This document shows, one piece after another, positions 10,222 to 19,936 of a stretch of 64,000 bases of DNA (within the stretch, counting starts at the first letter, position 1; the number at the start of each line of letters is the position of its first letter). The stretch comes from Flavipsychrobacter sp. (GTDB lineage Bacteria; Bacteroidota; Bacteroidia; Chitinophagales; Chitinophagaceae): contig JANINW010000014.1 of NCBI GenBank assembly GCA_024508935.1, positions 81,920-145,919 of the forward strand, written 5' to 3'. The notes beneath the pieces were generated by a model, which searched no databases, had not been told where the DNA came from, and saw only the letters and a program-made list of their open reading frames with translations. Both the position numbers and the translations under genes were made by a program.

Positions 10222-11487
10222 TTATTCGTTAATGTCGTATTCTTTTATTTTCCGGTATAATGTCCTTTCAGATATGCCCAGTTCATTGGCAGCATCGCGG
10301 CGGCGGCCTTTATGTTTCTTTAAAGACTTGATGATAAATTCCTTTTCCCTGTCTGCCAGCATCAATGATTCTTCCACCTCTTCATGATGGTCTACAGCAT
10401 CGTTATGCGGCAGGTAAACCGGCGTAGCAGCCGGCGGGTTGTACGGTGTTACTACAGGAGCCGGCTCATTATTGCTATAGACCGGCAACAGGTTATCGCT
10501 GATATGCTGTGGTGCAATACCGCCCTGGTGATGTGCCAGGTCGTACAATGCCTGCTTCATATCATTCATATCCTTTTTCAGATCGAAGAACAATTTGTAG
10601 AGTATATCACGCTCTGTTGCTGTCATGTATTCATTACTGCTCCCTGCTGCCGGACTCGGTATCGGCATTCCAGATGCAGGTAACAATGCCAGCCCGCGTG
10701 AATTATTGCCCTGCGGTAAAAATTTCTGCAGTGTTTCCGCCGTAACGGCTTTGTCTGTGGATAGTACCGATACCTGTTCTGCTATATTTTTCAGTTCGCG
10801 CACATTGCCCGGCCAGCTATAGCTTACCAGCAATTGCTGTGCTGCGGCATCCAGTTGTACAGATTGTGTTTTATAGCGTTCAGAAAAATCGGAAGCAAAT
10901 TTGCGAAACAGCAAGGGTATATCTTCCGGTCTGTCGCGCAGTGCAGGCACTCGTATAGGTACTGTGCTGAGACGGTAATACAGGTCCTCGCGGAACTTTC
11001 CCTGCTGGGTATATTCCAACAGGTCGCGGTTGGTGGCGGCTATTACACGCACATCTGTTTTTTGCACTTTCGAAGCACCTACGCGTATAAATTCCCCTGT
11101 TTCCAGTACACGCAGCAAACGCGCTTGTGTGCCGATAGGCATTTCGCCTATCTCATCCAGGAAAATGGTACCGCCATTCACTGTTTCGAAATAGCCCTTA
11201 CGACTATCTACCGCGCCGGTGAAAGAACCTTTTTCATGGCCAAATAATTCGCTGTCGATAGTGCCTTCAGGTATGGCGCCACAGTTAATAGCTATAAAAG
11301 AATTGTGTTTGCGTGCAGACAGGGCATGGATGATATTGGAAAAAGCTTCTTTACCAACACCGCTTTCACCCACTATCAATACTGACAGGTCGGTATTAGC
11401 TACCTGCACAGCGGTATTTAGGGCATGGTTCAGCGCAGGTGAATTACCAATAATGCCAAACCTGTTTTTTATACTTTGAATATCCAT
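10222..11487 (-). CDS. sigma-54 interaction domain AAA+ regulator with Fis-type HTH, no receiver domain
   Basis: GESGVGKEAFSNIIH, SELFGHEKGSFTGA, C-terminal KGRRRDAANELGISERTLYRKIKEY. Confidence 0.9.
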   Translation of the reverse strand: MDIQSIKNRFGIIGNSPALNHALNTAVQVANTDLSVLIVGESGVGKEAFSNIIHALSARKHNSFIAINCGAIPEGTIDSELFGHEKGSFTGAVDSRKGYFETVNGGTIFLDEIGEMPIGTQARLLRVLETGEFIRVGASKVQKTDVRVIAATNRDLLEYTQQGKFREDLYYRLSTVPIRVPALRDRPEDIPLLFRKFASDFSERYKTQSVQLDAAAQQLLVSYSWPGNVRELKNIAEQVSVLSTDKAVTAETLQKFLPQGNNSRGLALLPASGMPIPSPAAGSSNEYMTATERDILYKLFFDLKKDMNDMKQALYDLAHHQGGIAPQHISDNLLPVYSNNEPAPVVTPYNPPAATPVYLPHNDAVDHHEEVEESLMLADREKEFIIKSLKKHKGRRRDAANELGISERTLYRKIKEYDINE

Positions 11488-11530
11488 TACAAAATCAAAA
11501 GTTAAAAGTAAAAGGCCACCTTGTTTTGAA

Positions 11531-13459
11531 TTAGCTTACTACTTCCCCTATTAAAGTAGCACCTGTCGATGCATGCACTTTAACGGTAGCATAGTCGCCT
11601 TTGTTCAGCCCGTGGTCTCCTTTAGGAAATACGACTACTTTGTTCTGGCTGTTGCGGCCACTCCAGTCTTTATCACTGCGCTTACTATTGCTTTCTATCA
11701 GCACTTTGAAGATCTTACCTATATCGCCGCTAAAGCTTTCGCGTGTATGGCTGTTTTGCAACTGTATGATCTCTTCCAGCCTGCGTTTTTTTACATCTTC
11801 CGGTACATCATCCTGGTAGCGGCGTGCTGCCAGTGTGCCGGGGCGCTCACTATAAGAGAACATATAAGAAAGGTCAAAGCGGCATATCTCCATCAGGCTG
11901 AGTGTATCCTGGTGTTCTTCTTCGGTTTCTGTACAAAAGCCGCTGATAACATCGGTGCTCAAACCGCAGTCAGGCATTATCTCGCGTATGCGTTTCACTT
12001 TATTTAAATACCATTCACGGGTATAGGTGCGGTTCATATGCTGCAGTATGCGTGTATTACCGCTTTGTACCGGCAGGTGTATGTATTCGCAAATGTTCTC
12101 GTATTTAGCCATTGTATACAGTACATCATCTGTAATATCTTTTGGATGCGATGTACTGAAACGAACGCGCAGCAGCGGGGAAATAGAAGCTACCATGGCC
12201 AATAGTTTGTCGAAAGTAATAGCCCCCTCCAAACCTCCCCCCAGGGGGGAGGCTTCGTGTTTTTTATTTTTATCTTGAAACCACAACGGTTTGTCTTCCC
12301 TTGTTTTAAGCGCGCTTTCTATTGTTGTAAGCACTTTCGAAAGGTCATTGATCACTTCTTCGTTTGTAAAACGAAGTACTTCAAAACCTAACTCTTTTAA
12401 TGCTTCTGCTCTTACTGCATCGCTCTCTGCATTTTCAGGATGCTGGTGTATTTTGCCATCAACCTCTATTATCAACTGTTTTTTTATACAAATAAAGTCG
12501 GCGATATACTGGGAGATTATATGTTGTCTCCTGAACTTATATTCACCTAATTGTTTTGCCCTTAAACTTTCCCAAAGTATAGATTCCGCTTTGGTTGGGT
12601 TGTGTTTATTTTGTTTTGCAAAATCTTTCAGAAGGGTATATAAAGCCGGGTTAGCAGTTTCATAACCAAATTCACTTTCCTCTACGATGCTTAGATCGTC
12701 CGTCTCGCTTATGGTCTTTAAGCCCTCCCCTTGGGGGAGGGTTTGGGAGGGGCTGTAATAATAACTATCCACATTCTGACCTAACAAGGTCACTTCACGG
12801 TAGCCTTTGTCAAACAGGTCTTTACATTCATTCACAATACTCTCCGCATCGCGGCTACGTTCGCGGCCACGTGTAAAGGGTACTACGCAGAAGGTGCACA
12901 TATTATTGCAGCCCCGCATAATGCTGACAAAAGCCGTAATGCCGTTGCTATCCAGGCGTACAGGCGCAATGTCTGCGTAAGTCTCTTCGCGGCTCAGCAG
13001 TACGTTCACTGTTTTTTGTCCCGTTTCGGCTTCTGTAACCAGGCCGGGCAGGCTACGGTAAGCATCGGGGCCTACTACTATATCTACCAGTTTTTCTTCC
13101 TCCAGGAACTTAGCCTTCAGGCGTTCGGCCATGCAGCCCAGTACGCCTACCAGTGTACCCGGCTTATTTTTCTTCAGTTTTTTAAATTCGGTGAGGCGCT
13201 GCCGTACGGTCTGTTCAGCCTTTTCGCGAATGGAGCAGGTATTAATCAGTATAAGGTTGGCATCTTCTACATTGCGGGTAGCACCAAAACCTTCTTCATG
13301 AAGTATGGAAGCAACTATCTCGCTATCGCTGAAATTCATCTGGCAGCCATAGCTTTCTATATAAAATTTTTTATTGTATTGATTAGGGTCGCCGGCAAAT
13401 GGGGCATAAGCTTCGCCCTGGCGTTGTTCATTTATTTCTTTTTGCAGCAGTTCTGCCAT
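11531..13459 (-). CDS. miaB: tRNA-2-methylthio-N6-dimethylallyladenosine synthase MiaB with an inserted DUF559 domain (ORF open to 13522; likely start 13459)
   Basis: [52 protein letters not shown] ... [16 protein letters not shown]; 178-aa insertion at residues 257-434 of the tracked ORF. Confidence 0.93.
   Translation of the reverse strand: MAELLQKEINEQRQGEAYAPFAGDPNQYNKKFYIESYGCQMNFSDSEIVASILHEEGFGATRNVEDANLILINTCSIREKAEQTVRQRLTEFKKLKKNKPGTLVGVLGCMAERLKAKFLEEEKLVDIVVGPDAYRSLPGLVTEAETGQKTVNVLLSREETYADIAPVRLDSNGITAFVSIMRGCNNMCTFCVVPFTRGRERSRDAESIVNECKDLFDKGYREVTLLGQNVDSYYYSPSQTLPQGEGLKTISETDDLSIVEESEFGYETANPALYTLLKDFAKQNKHNPTKAESILWESLRAKQLGEYKFRRQHIISQYIADFICIKKQLIIEVDGKIHQHPENAESDAVRAEALKELGFEVLRFTNEEVINDLSKVLTTIESALKTREDKPLWFQDKNKKHEASPLGGGLEGAITFDKLLAMVASISPLLRVRFSTSHPKDITDDVLYTMAKYENICEYIHLPVQSGNTRILQHMNRTYTREWYLNKVKRIREIMPDCGLSTDVISGFCTETEEEHQDTLSLMEICRFDLSYMFSYSERPGTLAARRYQDDVPEDVKKRRLEEIIQLQNSHTRESFSGDIGKIFKVLIESNSKRSDKDWSGRNSQNKVVVFPKGDHGLNKGDYATVKVHASTGATLIGEVVS
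12221..12254. repeat. left palindromic repeat of the DUF559 element
   Basis: AGCCCCCTCCAAACCTCCCCCCAGGGGGGAGGCT. Confidence 0.85.
12721..12754. repeat. right palindromic repeat (inverted copy) of the DUF559 element
   Basis: AGCCCTCCCCTTGGGGGAGGGTTTGGGAGGGGCT. Confidence 0.85.
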
Positions 13460-13555
13460 AATTTCCGATTCGATTGTTCGCAAAGGTAAGCATATTGAGT
13501 CTTTTCTTTCATCAAAATGCACGTTAAAAAAGACTTATAGGCATATAAATGCACA

Positions 13556-13584
13556 AAAAAATGCCCCGGTATCACCGGGGCATT
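13556..13584 (-). terminator. terminator downstream of the M16 gene
   Basis: AATGCCCCGGT-atc-ACCGGGGCATT followed by T-run on the minus strand. Confidence 0.8.
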
Positions 13585-13607
13585 TCCTGTTTTTATGTCA
13601 GTTTCTA

Positions 13608-15692
13608 TTAATTAAACTCCGTATCAGCTATATTTTTATTCACTTCAGCTGATTCTACATTTGCGCTAATGGTCATACCGCCTACCAGCAATTTGATAGA
13701 ATGTGGCATCTTATAGCCATTGCCACCGGTAACCTCTTTATAATTACTGTAATCTGCAGTTTGGCTATTGCCTTGCTCATCAGATTCTACTTTACGAACC
13801 AGAAGTGCAGTTTTTGCATCGTAATACTCTGTAGTTTTCTTGCCTTTAGCGTTTACAGCTTCTACTACATAAACGTCAGCATCATTTACTTTATCCATGC
13901 CTTTCAGGGTGCGCTTGATACCTAGTTTATCGGCATGCAGGTCTGCATAGATATCTGCTTCTTCTTTTACGTCAGCAACGGTTTCTGCATCCATGTCACT
14001 TCTTTTTCCTCCTTGTTCTGTATATCCTTTTGTACCATCGAATACTTGCTTAGAGAATACCATACCCATGCCTTCTGTTACTGTTTTCAACTTGTTGGGA
14101 GCCTTCTTCATTTCAGTAATCGTCAACGGTATTTGCTGGCCTTGCATACTCAGCATGCCCTTGCTTACCGTTTTGATGTCTTTAACGCCTAGTAAAGCTT
14201 TTTCACCACCAATTGCAGCAATGTATTTTTTCATCACCACATCTGCATTAACGCCGGCAGGTGCGGCAGCTACAGTTTCTTTGATAGGCTTACCGTAGTT
14301 ATCTACATAAGCGAGTGTACCATCGCTGTCATATTTAGCCAGGGTTTTAGCCACATCGTCCTTGCTGCCCACTACTACAATATTGGCATTGTTAGGGTTG
14401 ATATACCTTGCCGCCATCGCCTGAACATCTTCTGCAGTCACAGCATTCAGGTTCTTCAGGTAGTTCTGGTAATAATCGGCAGGCATGTGGTAACGCTCAA
14501 TATTAATAGCATATTGGGCTACTGTCTGCGGGCTTTCCAGGCTGATGGCAAATGAACCGGACATATAGGTCAGTACATTCTGCAGTTCTTGTGCGCCTAC
14601 TTTTTCAGATTGCAGGCGTTTCATTTCGTTGATGATCTCACCTACTGAGCTATCGCTTACTACATTGCGGCATTTGGCATAAGCCGTAAAGCTGCCTTTC
14701 AATTCGTCCTGGTTCAGTGAAGAATATGAGCCATAAGTCCAGCCATGTTTTTCACGAAGGTTCAGGAACAGGCGACCTGTAGAACCACCACCCAATATAG
14801 AGTTGGCTACTTTTGCTTTCAATACTTCAGGGGTACCGGGAGCCAGGTCAATGGGGTAGGTTACGTTAATTACGCTTTGTACGGCGCCGTCGCGTGGTAC
14901 AAATACTACATTGGTTTTTGCCGGTGCTGAAGGGTTGCTGTAAGTAGCTACCGGTACTTCTGCTTTCTGCCATCCGCCAAAGTATTTTTCTACCATGGTC
15001 TTTACTTCAGCAGGTGTTACATCACCCACCACGGCCATATAGGCTACGTTTGGACGGAAATATGTGCTGTAGTATTTTTTGCACTGGGCCAGTGTTATTT
15101 TACTTACAGTTGTTTCATCCGCCACTTCACCGTAAGGGTGGCCTGTACCAAAGTTTACTACGGCACTTACATTTTGCAGCATCTGGTCCGGTTCGTTTTT
15201 CGCTGCTTCAAGACCTGAAAGAGTACGTTTTTTGATCTTTTCCAACTCATCCTGTTTGAAATCTGCATTGATGGCTACATCACTCATCAGTACCATCAGT
15301 TTGTCCATATGTTTCTTAAGGCTGTTACCATTAAGACCTGTGCTGGATGCACTGATGTCTGCACCGATATAGTCTATCTCTTTATTCAGTTGCTCGTTAG
15401 AACGTGTTTTGGTACCGCTGGTCAGCAATTCCGACATCATATCCCTGTAGCCGGTCATGTCACCTTCCAGTTCCGGTTTTACATCAAATTGAATGCTGCA
15501 GGAAACCGTAGGCAGTTTGTGTTTTTCTACTACGAAAACACGCAAGCCGTTAGGCAGGGTAAAGCTTTCAGGCTTGCCCAGTTTTACTTCGGGTGCAGGA
15601 CCTGCTTTAGGGCGAACGCTGCGGTCCAGTTTGTCGGCTTGCGCACTAAGTGCCAGGGCCAGTGTGAATATAGAGAGCGTTATCTTTTTCAT
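13608..15692 (-). CDS. M16 family peptidase-like protein (no HXXEH), C-terminal LolA-like region
   Basis: PNGLRVFVVEKHKLPTVS; YRDMMSELL in place of HxxEH; R/Y-type motif LREKHGWTYGSYSS; C-terminal 200 aa resembles an outer-membrane lipoprotein-sorting fold. Confidence 0.88.
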   Translation of the reverse strand: MKKITLSIFTLALALSAQADKLDRSVRPKAGPAPEVKLGKPESFTLPNGLRVFVVEKHKLPTVSCSIQFDVKPELEGDMTGYRDMMSELLTSGTKTRSNEQLNKEIDYIGADISASSTGLNGNSLKKHMDKLMVLMSDVAINADFKQDELEKIKKRTLSGLEAAKNEPDQMLQNVSAVVNFGTGHPYGEVADETTVSKITLAQCKKYYSTYFRPNVAYMAVVGDVTPAEVKTMVEKYFGGWQKAEVPVATYSNPSAPAKTNVVFVPRDGAVQSVINVTYPIDLAPGTPEVLKAKVANSILGGGSTGRLFLNLREKHGWTYGSYSSLNQDELKGSFTAYAKCRNVVSDSSVGEIINEMKRLQSEKVGAQELQNVLTYMSGSFAISLESPQTVAQYAINIERYHMPADYYQNYLKNLNAVTAEDVQAMAARYINPNNANIVVVGSKDDVAKTLAKYDSDGTLAYVDNYGKPIKETVAAAPAGVNADVVMKKYIAAIGGEKALLGVKDIKTVSKGMLSMQGQQIPLTITEMKKAPNKLKTVTEGMGMVFSKQVFDGTKGYTEQGGKRSDMDAETVADVKEEADIYADLHADKLGIKRTLKGMDKVNDADVYVVEAVNAKGKKTTEYYDAKTALLVRKVESDEQGNSQTADYSNYKEVTGGNGYKMPHSIKLLVGGMTISANVESAEVNKNIADTEFN

Positions 15693-15730
15693 ATATAAAT
15701 TCAGTTGAAGCTTTTAAAGTTGTGGTTTAA

Positions 15731-17065
15731 TTATCCTTTCTTTTGTTCTGATTTTGGCAGGTAATAAACCACCAGCCTGTTTTCTTTAGTGAAGTATTTG
15801 TTGGCAGCACGCTTCAGGTCTTCTTTGGTGAGTTTTGTGTAGCGCTCCAGTTCTGTATTTACCAGGTTGGTATTACCCAGGAAGGTATACGAAGTAGCAA
15901 GGTTTTCTACTACGCCCAGTACACGCTGGTTTTGCGAAACGAAATCATTTTCAGCCTGGTTCATCAGTTTGGTATATTCTTCGTCGCTCAGGGTGCCGCT
16001 TTTCACTTTTTCCACTTCAGCCAGCATTGATTTTTCCAGTTCTTCAGGTTTCACGCCTGCATTGGTTATGCCATACATAAAGGCAACACCCGGGTCTTCG
16101 TTAGGTATCATGAATGCACCTACTGCCAGGCCTTTCTGTTGTTTCTCTACGATCTCTTTCTGGAAACGGGAGCTTTTACCTTGTGACAGCATCTGTGTCA
16201 GCAATTGCAGGGCATACCAGTCTGTAGTACCCAGTTTAGGCACGTGGTAGGCCACTACCACTGCGGGCAGTTGCACGTTGTCATAAAACTCGACACGCTT
16301 TTCTGCAGTTTGTACCGGTTCTACTTCGGTAGGACGAGGTATAGCTTTCGTACCGCGCGGAATATCACCGAAATATTTTTCTACAAATGCTTTGGTTTGT
16401 TCTATATCCAGGTCGCCGCCAATAACCAGTGCAGCATTGTTAGGCACATAGAATGTTTTGTAGAAGTTCATGAATTCATCCAGTTTGGCCTGGTCTATAT
16501 ATTGCTCTTTACCAATAGGCGACCAGCGGTAAGGATGCACTTTAAAATCGTTTTCATAAACTACGTTCAGCAGCTGTCCGTAAGGAGTGTTGTCGTAGCG
16601 TTGTTTCTTTTCTTCTTTTACCACTTTGCGCTGCGTCTCAACGCCGGTCATGTCTATTTTGGCATGCAGCATACGCTCCGATTCCATCCACATAGCCAGT
16701 TCCAGCTGGTTAGATGGCAGCACTTCGTAATAGAAGGTACGGTCCTGGGAAGTATTGGCATTCAATTGACCACCGTTGGATTGTACCATTTTCATATACT
16801 CGCCGCGGCCTATGTATTCACTGCCTTCAAACAGCAGGTGTTCGAAGAAGTGTGCAAAGCCGGTACGTTGCGGGTCTTCATTTTTAGAGCCCACGTGGTA
16901 CATTACAGACACGGCAACGATAGGGGTGCTGTGGTCTTCGTGTAATATTACGTGCAGGCCGTTGGGCAGGTCATATTCAGTAAATTTAATATTACCTTCT
17001 GCCTGTGCATTATACGTTAAGGCAGAGGCTCCCAGCAAAAGGGAGAAAAAAGCATTTCGCTTCAT
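15731..17065 (-). CDS. M16 family zinc metallopeptidase (catalytic)
   Basis: GFAHFFEHLLFEGSEYIGRGEY contains HFFEH. Confidence 0.93.
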   Translation of the reverse strand: MKRNAFFSLLLGASALTYNAQAEGNIKFTEYDLPNGLHVILHEDHSTPIVAVSVMYHVGSKNEDPQRTGFAHFFEHLLFEGSEYIGRGEYMKMVQSNGGQLNANTSQDRTFYYEVLPSNQLELAMWMESERMLHAKIDMTGVETQRKVVKEEKKQRYDNTPYGQLLNVVYENDFKVHPYRWSPIGKEQYIDQAKLDEFMNFYKTFYVPNNAALVIGGDLDIEQTKAFVEKYFGDIPRGTKAIPRPTEVEPVQTAEKRVEFYDNVQLPAVVVAYHVPKLGTTDWYALQLLTQMLSQGKSSRFQKEIVEKQQKGLAVGAFMIPNEDPGVAFMYGITNAGVKPEELEKSMLAEVEKVKSGTLSDEEYTKLMNQAENDFVSQNQRVLGVVENLATSYTFLGNTNLVNTELERYTKLTKEDLKRAANKYFTKENRLVVYYLPKSEQKKG

Positions 17066-17204
17066 AGTAGATACATTTTCAGCAAAAATAATTGTTAGCG
17101 GCGGATTGATAAATGTTAATTAAGGCTAATGAGAATAAATTAGTGCAAATTCACCCGAAATTCACCCCGCAGGCAGATATTTGCGTACTGAAACACAGGA
17201 TGAT

Positions 17205-17858
17205 ATGATTAATACAGTGTTGTTTGATATGGATGGGCTCTTATTCGATACAGAGCCGCTTTGGGGAGTAAGTATGTTGCGCGTAGCTGAAAAGCATGGG
17301 ATTCCCATTACACGCGAACGTTTTAAAGACACGAGAGGTTTTCATATATATGAAGTGACCGATTTCTGGTCTGTTAAATATCCATGGGAAGGTAAAAGCT
17401 CAAAAGAAGTAGCCGAAGAGATATTGGATGATATTATTGCGCTATCTAAAACAGATGGCAATGTGTTGCCGGGGGTAGTGCAGGCGCTGAAAATGTTCAA
17501 AGCGCATAAGTTTAAAATAGGGCTTGCTTCTTCATCTCCTGTGCGCATGATACATGCACTGGTAGAGCATTTTGGTATTAAGGAATACTTTGACTGCATT
17601 ACTTCAGCAGACGAAGTGCCGTTAGGAAAACCTCATCCCGGTGTATTTCTGCATTGTGCTGAACAACTGGGCGCTAAATACACGCAGTGTGTAGTGCTGG
17701 AAGATTCAGTGAACGGTATGGTAGCAGCAAAAGCAGCAAGGATGAAAGTGATAGTAGTACCGGAAGCAATGCATTTTGAAGACCCGCGTTTCGCATTGGC
17801 GGATGCTAAGCTCAGTACTATGGAAAGCCTGGATATGGACGTGATAAAAAGACTGTAG
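17205..17858 (+). CDS. HAD-IA phosphatase (HxpB-like)
   Basis: VLFDMDGLLFDTEPLW, GLASSSPVRMI, CVVLEDSVNGMVAAKAARMKVI. Confidence 0.9.
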   Translation: MINTVLFDMDGLLFDTEPLWGVSMLRVAEKHGIPITRERFKDTRGFHIYEVTDFWSVKYPWEGKSSKEVAEEILDDIIALSKTDGNVLPGVVQALKMFKAHKFKIGLASSSPVRMIHALVEHFGIKEYFDCITSADEVPLGKPHPGVFLHCAEQLGAKYTQCVVLEDSVNGMVAAKAARMKVIVVPEAMHFEDPRFALADAKLSTMESLDMDVIKRL

Positions 17859-17859
17859 G

Positions 17860-18579
17860 CTATTTTGTGACGCCAATCATCACGCCAAAATTCCCGTCGG
17901 TTTGTATCCAGTTCTTTTCAGGCAGGTAGGTGCGGGAGACATAACCATCCAGGTAGAGGGCATTCATACAGCCCATTGATTTGAAGTATACGGCAAAGTC
18001 ATAAAAATTTATGCCTGCTTTCGACATGGCGAAAAGCACCGTACCGTTTGGCAGGATACCCACACCATTGCGTATGTTCAGGTTTTTAGAGCCGCGTTTG
18101 AATGCAGGATGTATGCGACCGTCTATGAGCAACATTGGCCCCGATTGTGTAGCATATTTTATTTTGGCTTTCTTGTCAAACTGTTCTGTTTTACAAATAG
18201 CTGCCTGGTTTTTCATGGTGACATAAAACACTCCATTGGGCCTGAGGTAAAAATTACCGGTGGCCCCGGGTTCATTTGATTCATTGAGTGGCATAAATGT
18301 TTGCCCGTTTTCAACGTATAGTCCCAACGGGGAATTATCTGTTTTATACATGCCGCCATTCATAGCAAAAAGCAGGTCCTCGCGCAACACAGTGTCGACA
18401 TAATACTTAAGATTGTTGATGCTTCTTAAAGGCCTGCCGTTCCTGTCTTTCCAAAACATTTCTATTTTATCGGCCTTGCATGTATAAGAGATAATGCTGT
18501 CGTCGTTGCCGCCAAAAGCAAACCTTACTGCTACAAGCAGTAAGGTGCAGGCAATTATTATGGCAGCAAGCTTCTTCAT
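17860..18579 (-). CDS. phosphodiester glycosidase family (DUF2233) protein
   Basis: FAMNGGMYKTDNSPLGLYVENGQ, QSGPMLLIDGRIHPAF, NALYLDGYVSR. Confidence 0.82.
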   Translation of the reverse strand: MKKLAAIIIACTLLLVAVRFAFGGNDDSIISYTCKADKIEMFWKDRNGRPLRSINNLKYYVDTVLREDLLFAMNGGMYKTDNSPLGLYVENGQTFMPLNESNEPGATGNFYLRPNGVFYVTMKNQAAICKTEQFDKKAKIKYATQSGPMLLIDGRIHPAFKRGSKNLNIRNGVGILPNGTVLFAMSKAGINFYDFAVYFKSMGCMNALYLDGYVSRTYLPEKNWIQTDGNFGVMIGVTK

Positions 18580-18580
18580 G

Positions 18581-19150
18581 TTATAGTTTCTTCAGAAATT
18601 CGTCTGTAAAATGGCGGGTACCCTTTTCCTGCGAAAACTTACCGTCATTGTATTCCCTTGATTTGTTACGTGCAATGGACAGTGTTTGCCAATCGCCTGT
18701 TTTATACACTTTAGCTATGTACACGATCTGCCCTACATGATAACTGTAGTGCGCTATCTGGCGGTTGATGGCTTCCAGTATAGAATGGCCTTCATTGCGG
18801 ATATAAATAGTGCGTTCCAGGTCTTCGTCTGTAATGCTGTTGAGTGCATTGAACAGGCATTGCCAGCCTTCTTCCCATTTCTGCATGAGCAATTCGCGGG
18901 TATTGATATCATTATCAAACTCCGCATCCCGCTCACGCCAGGGCTTTTCACCATCGGTGGCCAGGAAATCGGTCCAGCGGCTGAGCATATTGCCCCATAG
19001 GTGTTTTACAATAGTACCTATGCTATTGCTGTCTTCATTGGCCTGGATGAATAATGCTTCATCAGGTACCTGTGCCATTGCTTTTTCTCCCAGTTGTTTG
19101 TACAGCTGAAACTGGCGGATGGCACTGCTTAAGTATGGTATTGTTGCCAT
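18581..19150 (-). CDS. DinB-like / DUF1572 family protein
   Basis: SIGTIVKHLWGNMLSRWTDFLATDGEKPWRERDAEF; INRQIAHYSYHVGQIVYIAK. Confidence 0.85.
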   Translation of the reverse strand: MATIPYLSSAIRQFQLYKQLGEKAMAQVPDEALFIQANEDSNSIGTIVKHLWGNMLSRWTDFLATDGEKPWRERDAEFDNDINTRELLMQKWEEGWQCLFNALNSITDEDLERTIYIRNEGHSILEAINRQIAHYSYHVGQIVYIAKVYKTGDWQTLSIARNKSREYNDGKFSQEKGTRHFTDEFLKKL

Positions 19151-19153
19151 GAT

Positions 19154-19936
19154 CTAATTAATTTGAATATTGCCAATAAGATAAGTTACTGCTTCGCCTG
19201 ATATTTTTACTCTTTCGCCGGCAAGTTCGCAGGTTAGTTTTCCAACTCTTTTTGAAAGTTGCAGGCAGGTGAATTTATTCTTGTTCATTTGCTCAGCCCA
19301 ATAGGGTGTAAGGCTGGTGTGTGCCGAGCCGGTAACAGGGTCTTCATCTATACCACTTTGCGGCGCAAAGAATCTAGATACAAAATCTACTTCGTTGCCG
19401 GGTGCTGTGATAATAATACCTCTCACCTTCGTGAGTTGCTTAATTGCTGCCAAGTCAGGTATTATGGTTTCTATATCTTTTTGCGATGGAAAAACGAACA
19501 TGTAATCTGTTTTGCCTATGTAAACCGCTATAGGCTTCACTGAAAAACAGTTACTAAGCTCAGGGGTCAATTCCACCGGATTTAACTTGTCCGCAGGGAA
19601 GTCAAGCGTCAGTTGGTTCCCGTTTTTAGTAACCGTCAATATGCCGCTACGGGATTTAAATTTTAGTTTGTTCCCCTGGTAGCCTATGTGGTTGAAGAGT
19701 ACATGCGCTGCAGCAAGCGTAGCATGACCACACAAGTCTACTTCTACCACCGGGGTAAACCAGCGGATATGATAATTGTCACCGTCGGGAACAAAGAAAG
19801 CAGTTTCAGCGAGGTTGTTCTCGAATGCTACACTTTGCATGAAAGCATCGTCAGGCCATTGTTCCAAAGGGTATACAGCGGCCGGGTTGCCGGAAAAAAG
19901 CCTGTCTGTGAAAGCATCGACGGTATATATTTTCAT
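19154..19936 (-). CDS. PhzF family isomerase
   Basis: VDAFTDRLFSGNPAAVYPL, LCGHATLAAAHVLF, DEDPVTGSAHTSLTPYWAE. Confidence 0.93.
   Translation of the reverse strand: MKIYTVDAFTDRLFSGNPAAVYPLEQWPDDAFMQSVAFENNLAETAFFVPDGDNYHIRWFTPVVEVDLCGHATLAAAHVLFNHIGYQGNKLKFKSRSGILTVTKNGNQLTLDFPADKLNPVELTPELSNCFSVKPIAVYIGKTDYMFVFPSQKDIETIIPDLAAIKQLTKVRGIIITAPGNEVDFVSRFFAPQSGIDEDPVTGSAHTSLTPYWAEQMNKNKFTCLQLSKRVGKLTCELAGERVKISGEAVTYLIGNIQIN

Larger units (their letters stand above)
12221..12754 (-). mobile_element. in-frame DUF559-encoding element with terminal inverted, internally palindromic repeats
   Basis: 34-bp inverted ends 12221-12254 and 12721-12754 (27/34 identical after reverse complement), both starting AGCCCC and palindromic; DUF559 domain at about 12305-12652 ([35 protein letters not shown]...[11 protein letters not shown]...[13 protein letters not shown]). 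Confidence 0.75.

Noticed and set aside
12291-12665. 124-aa plus-strand ORF opposite the DUF559 insert
   Set aside because: Antisense shadow of the DUF559 coding frame; no domain resemblance, whereas the minus frame gives a clear DUF559.
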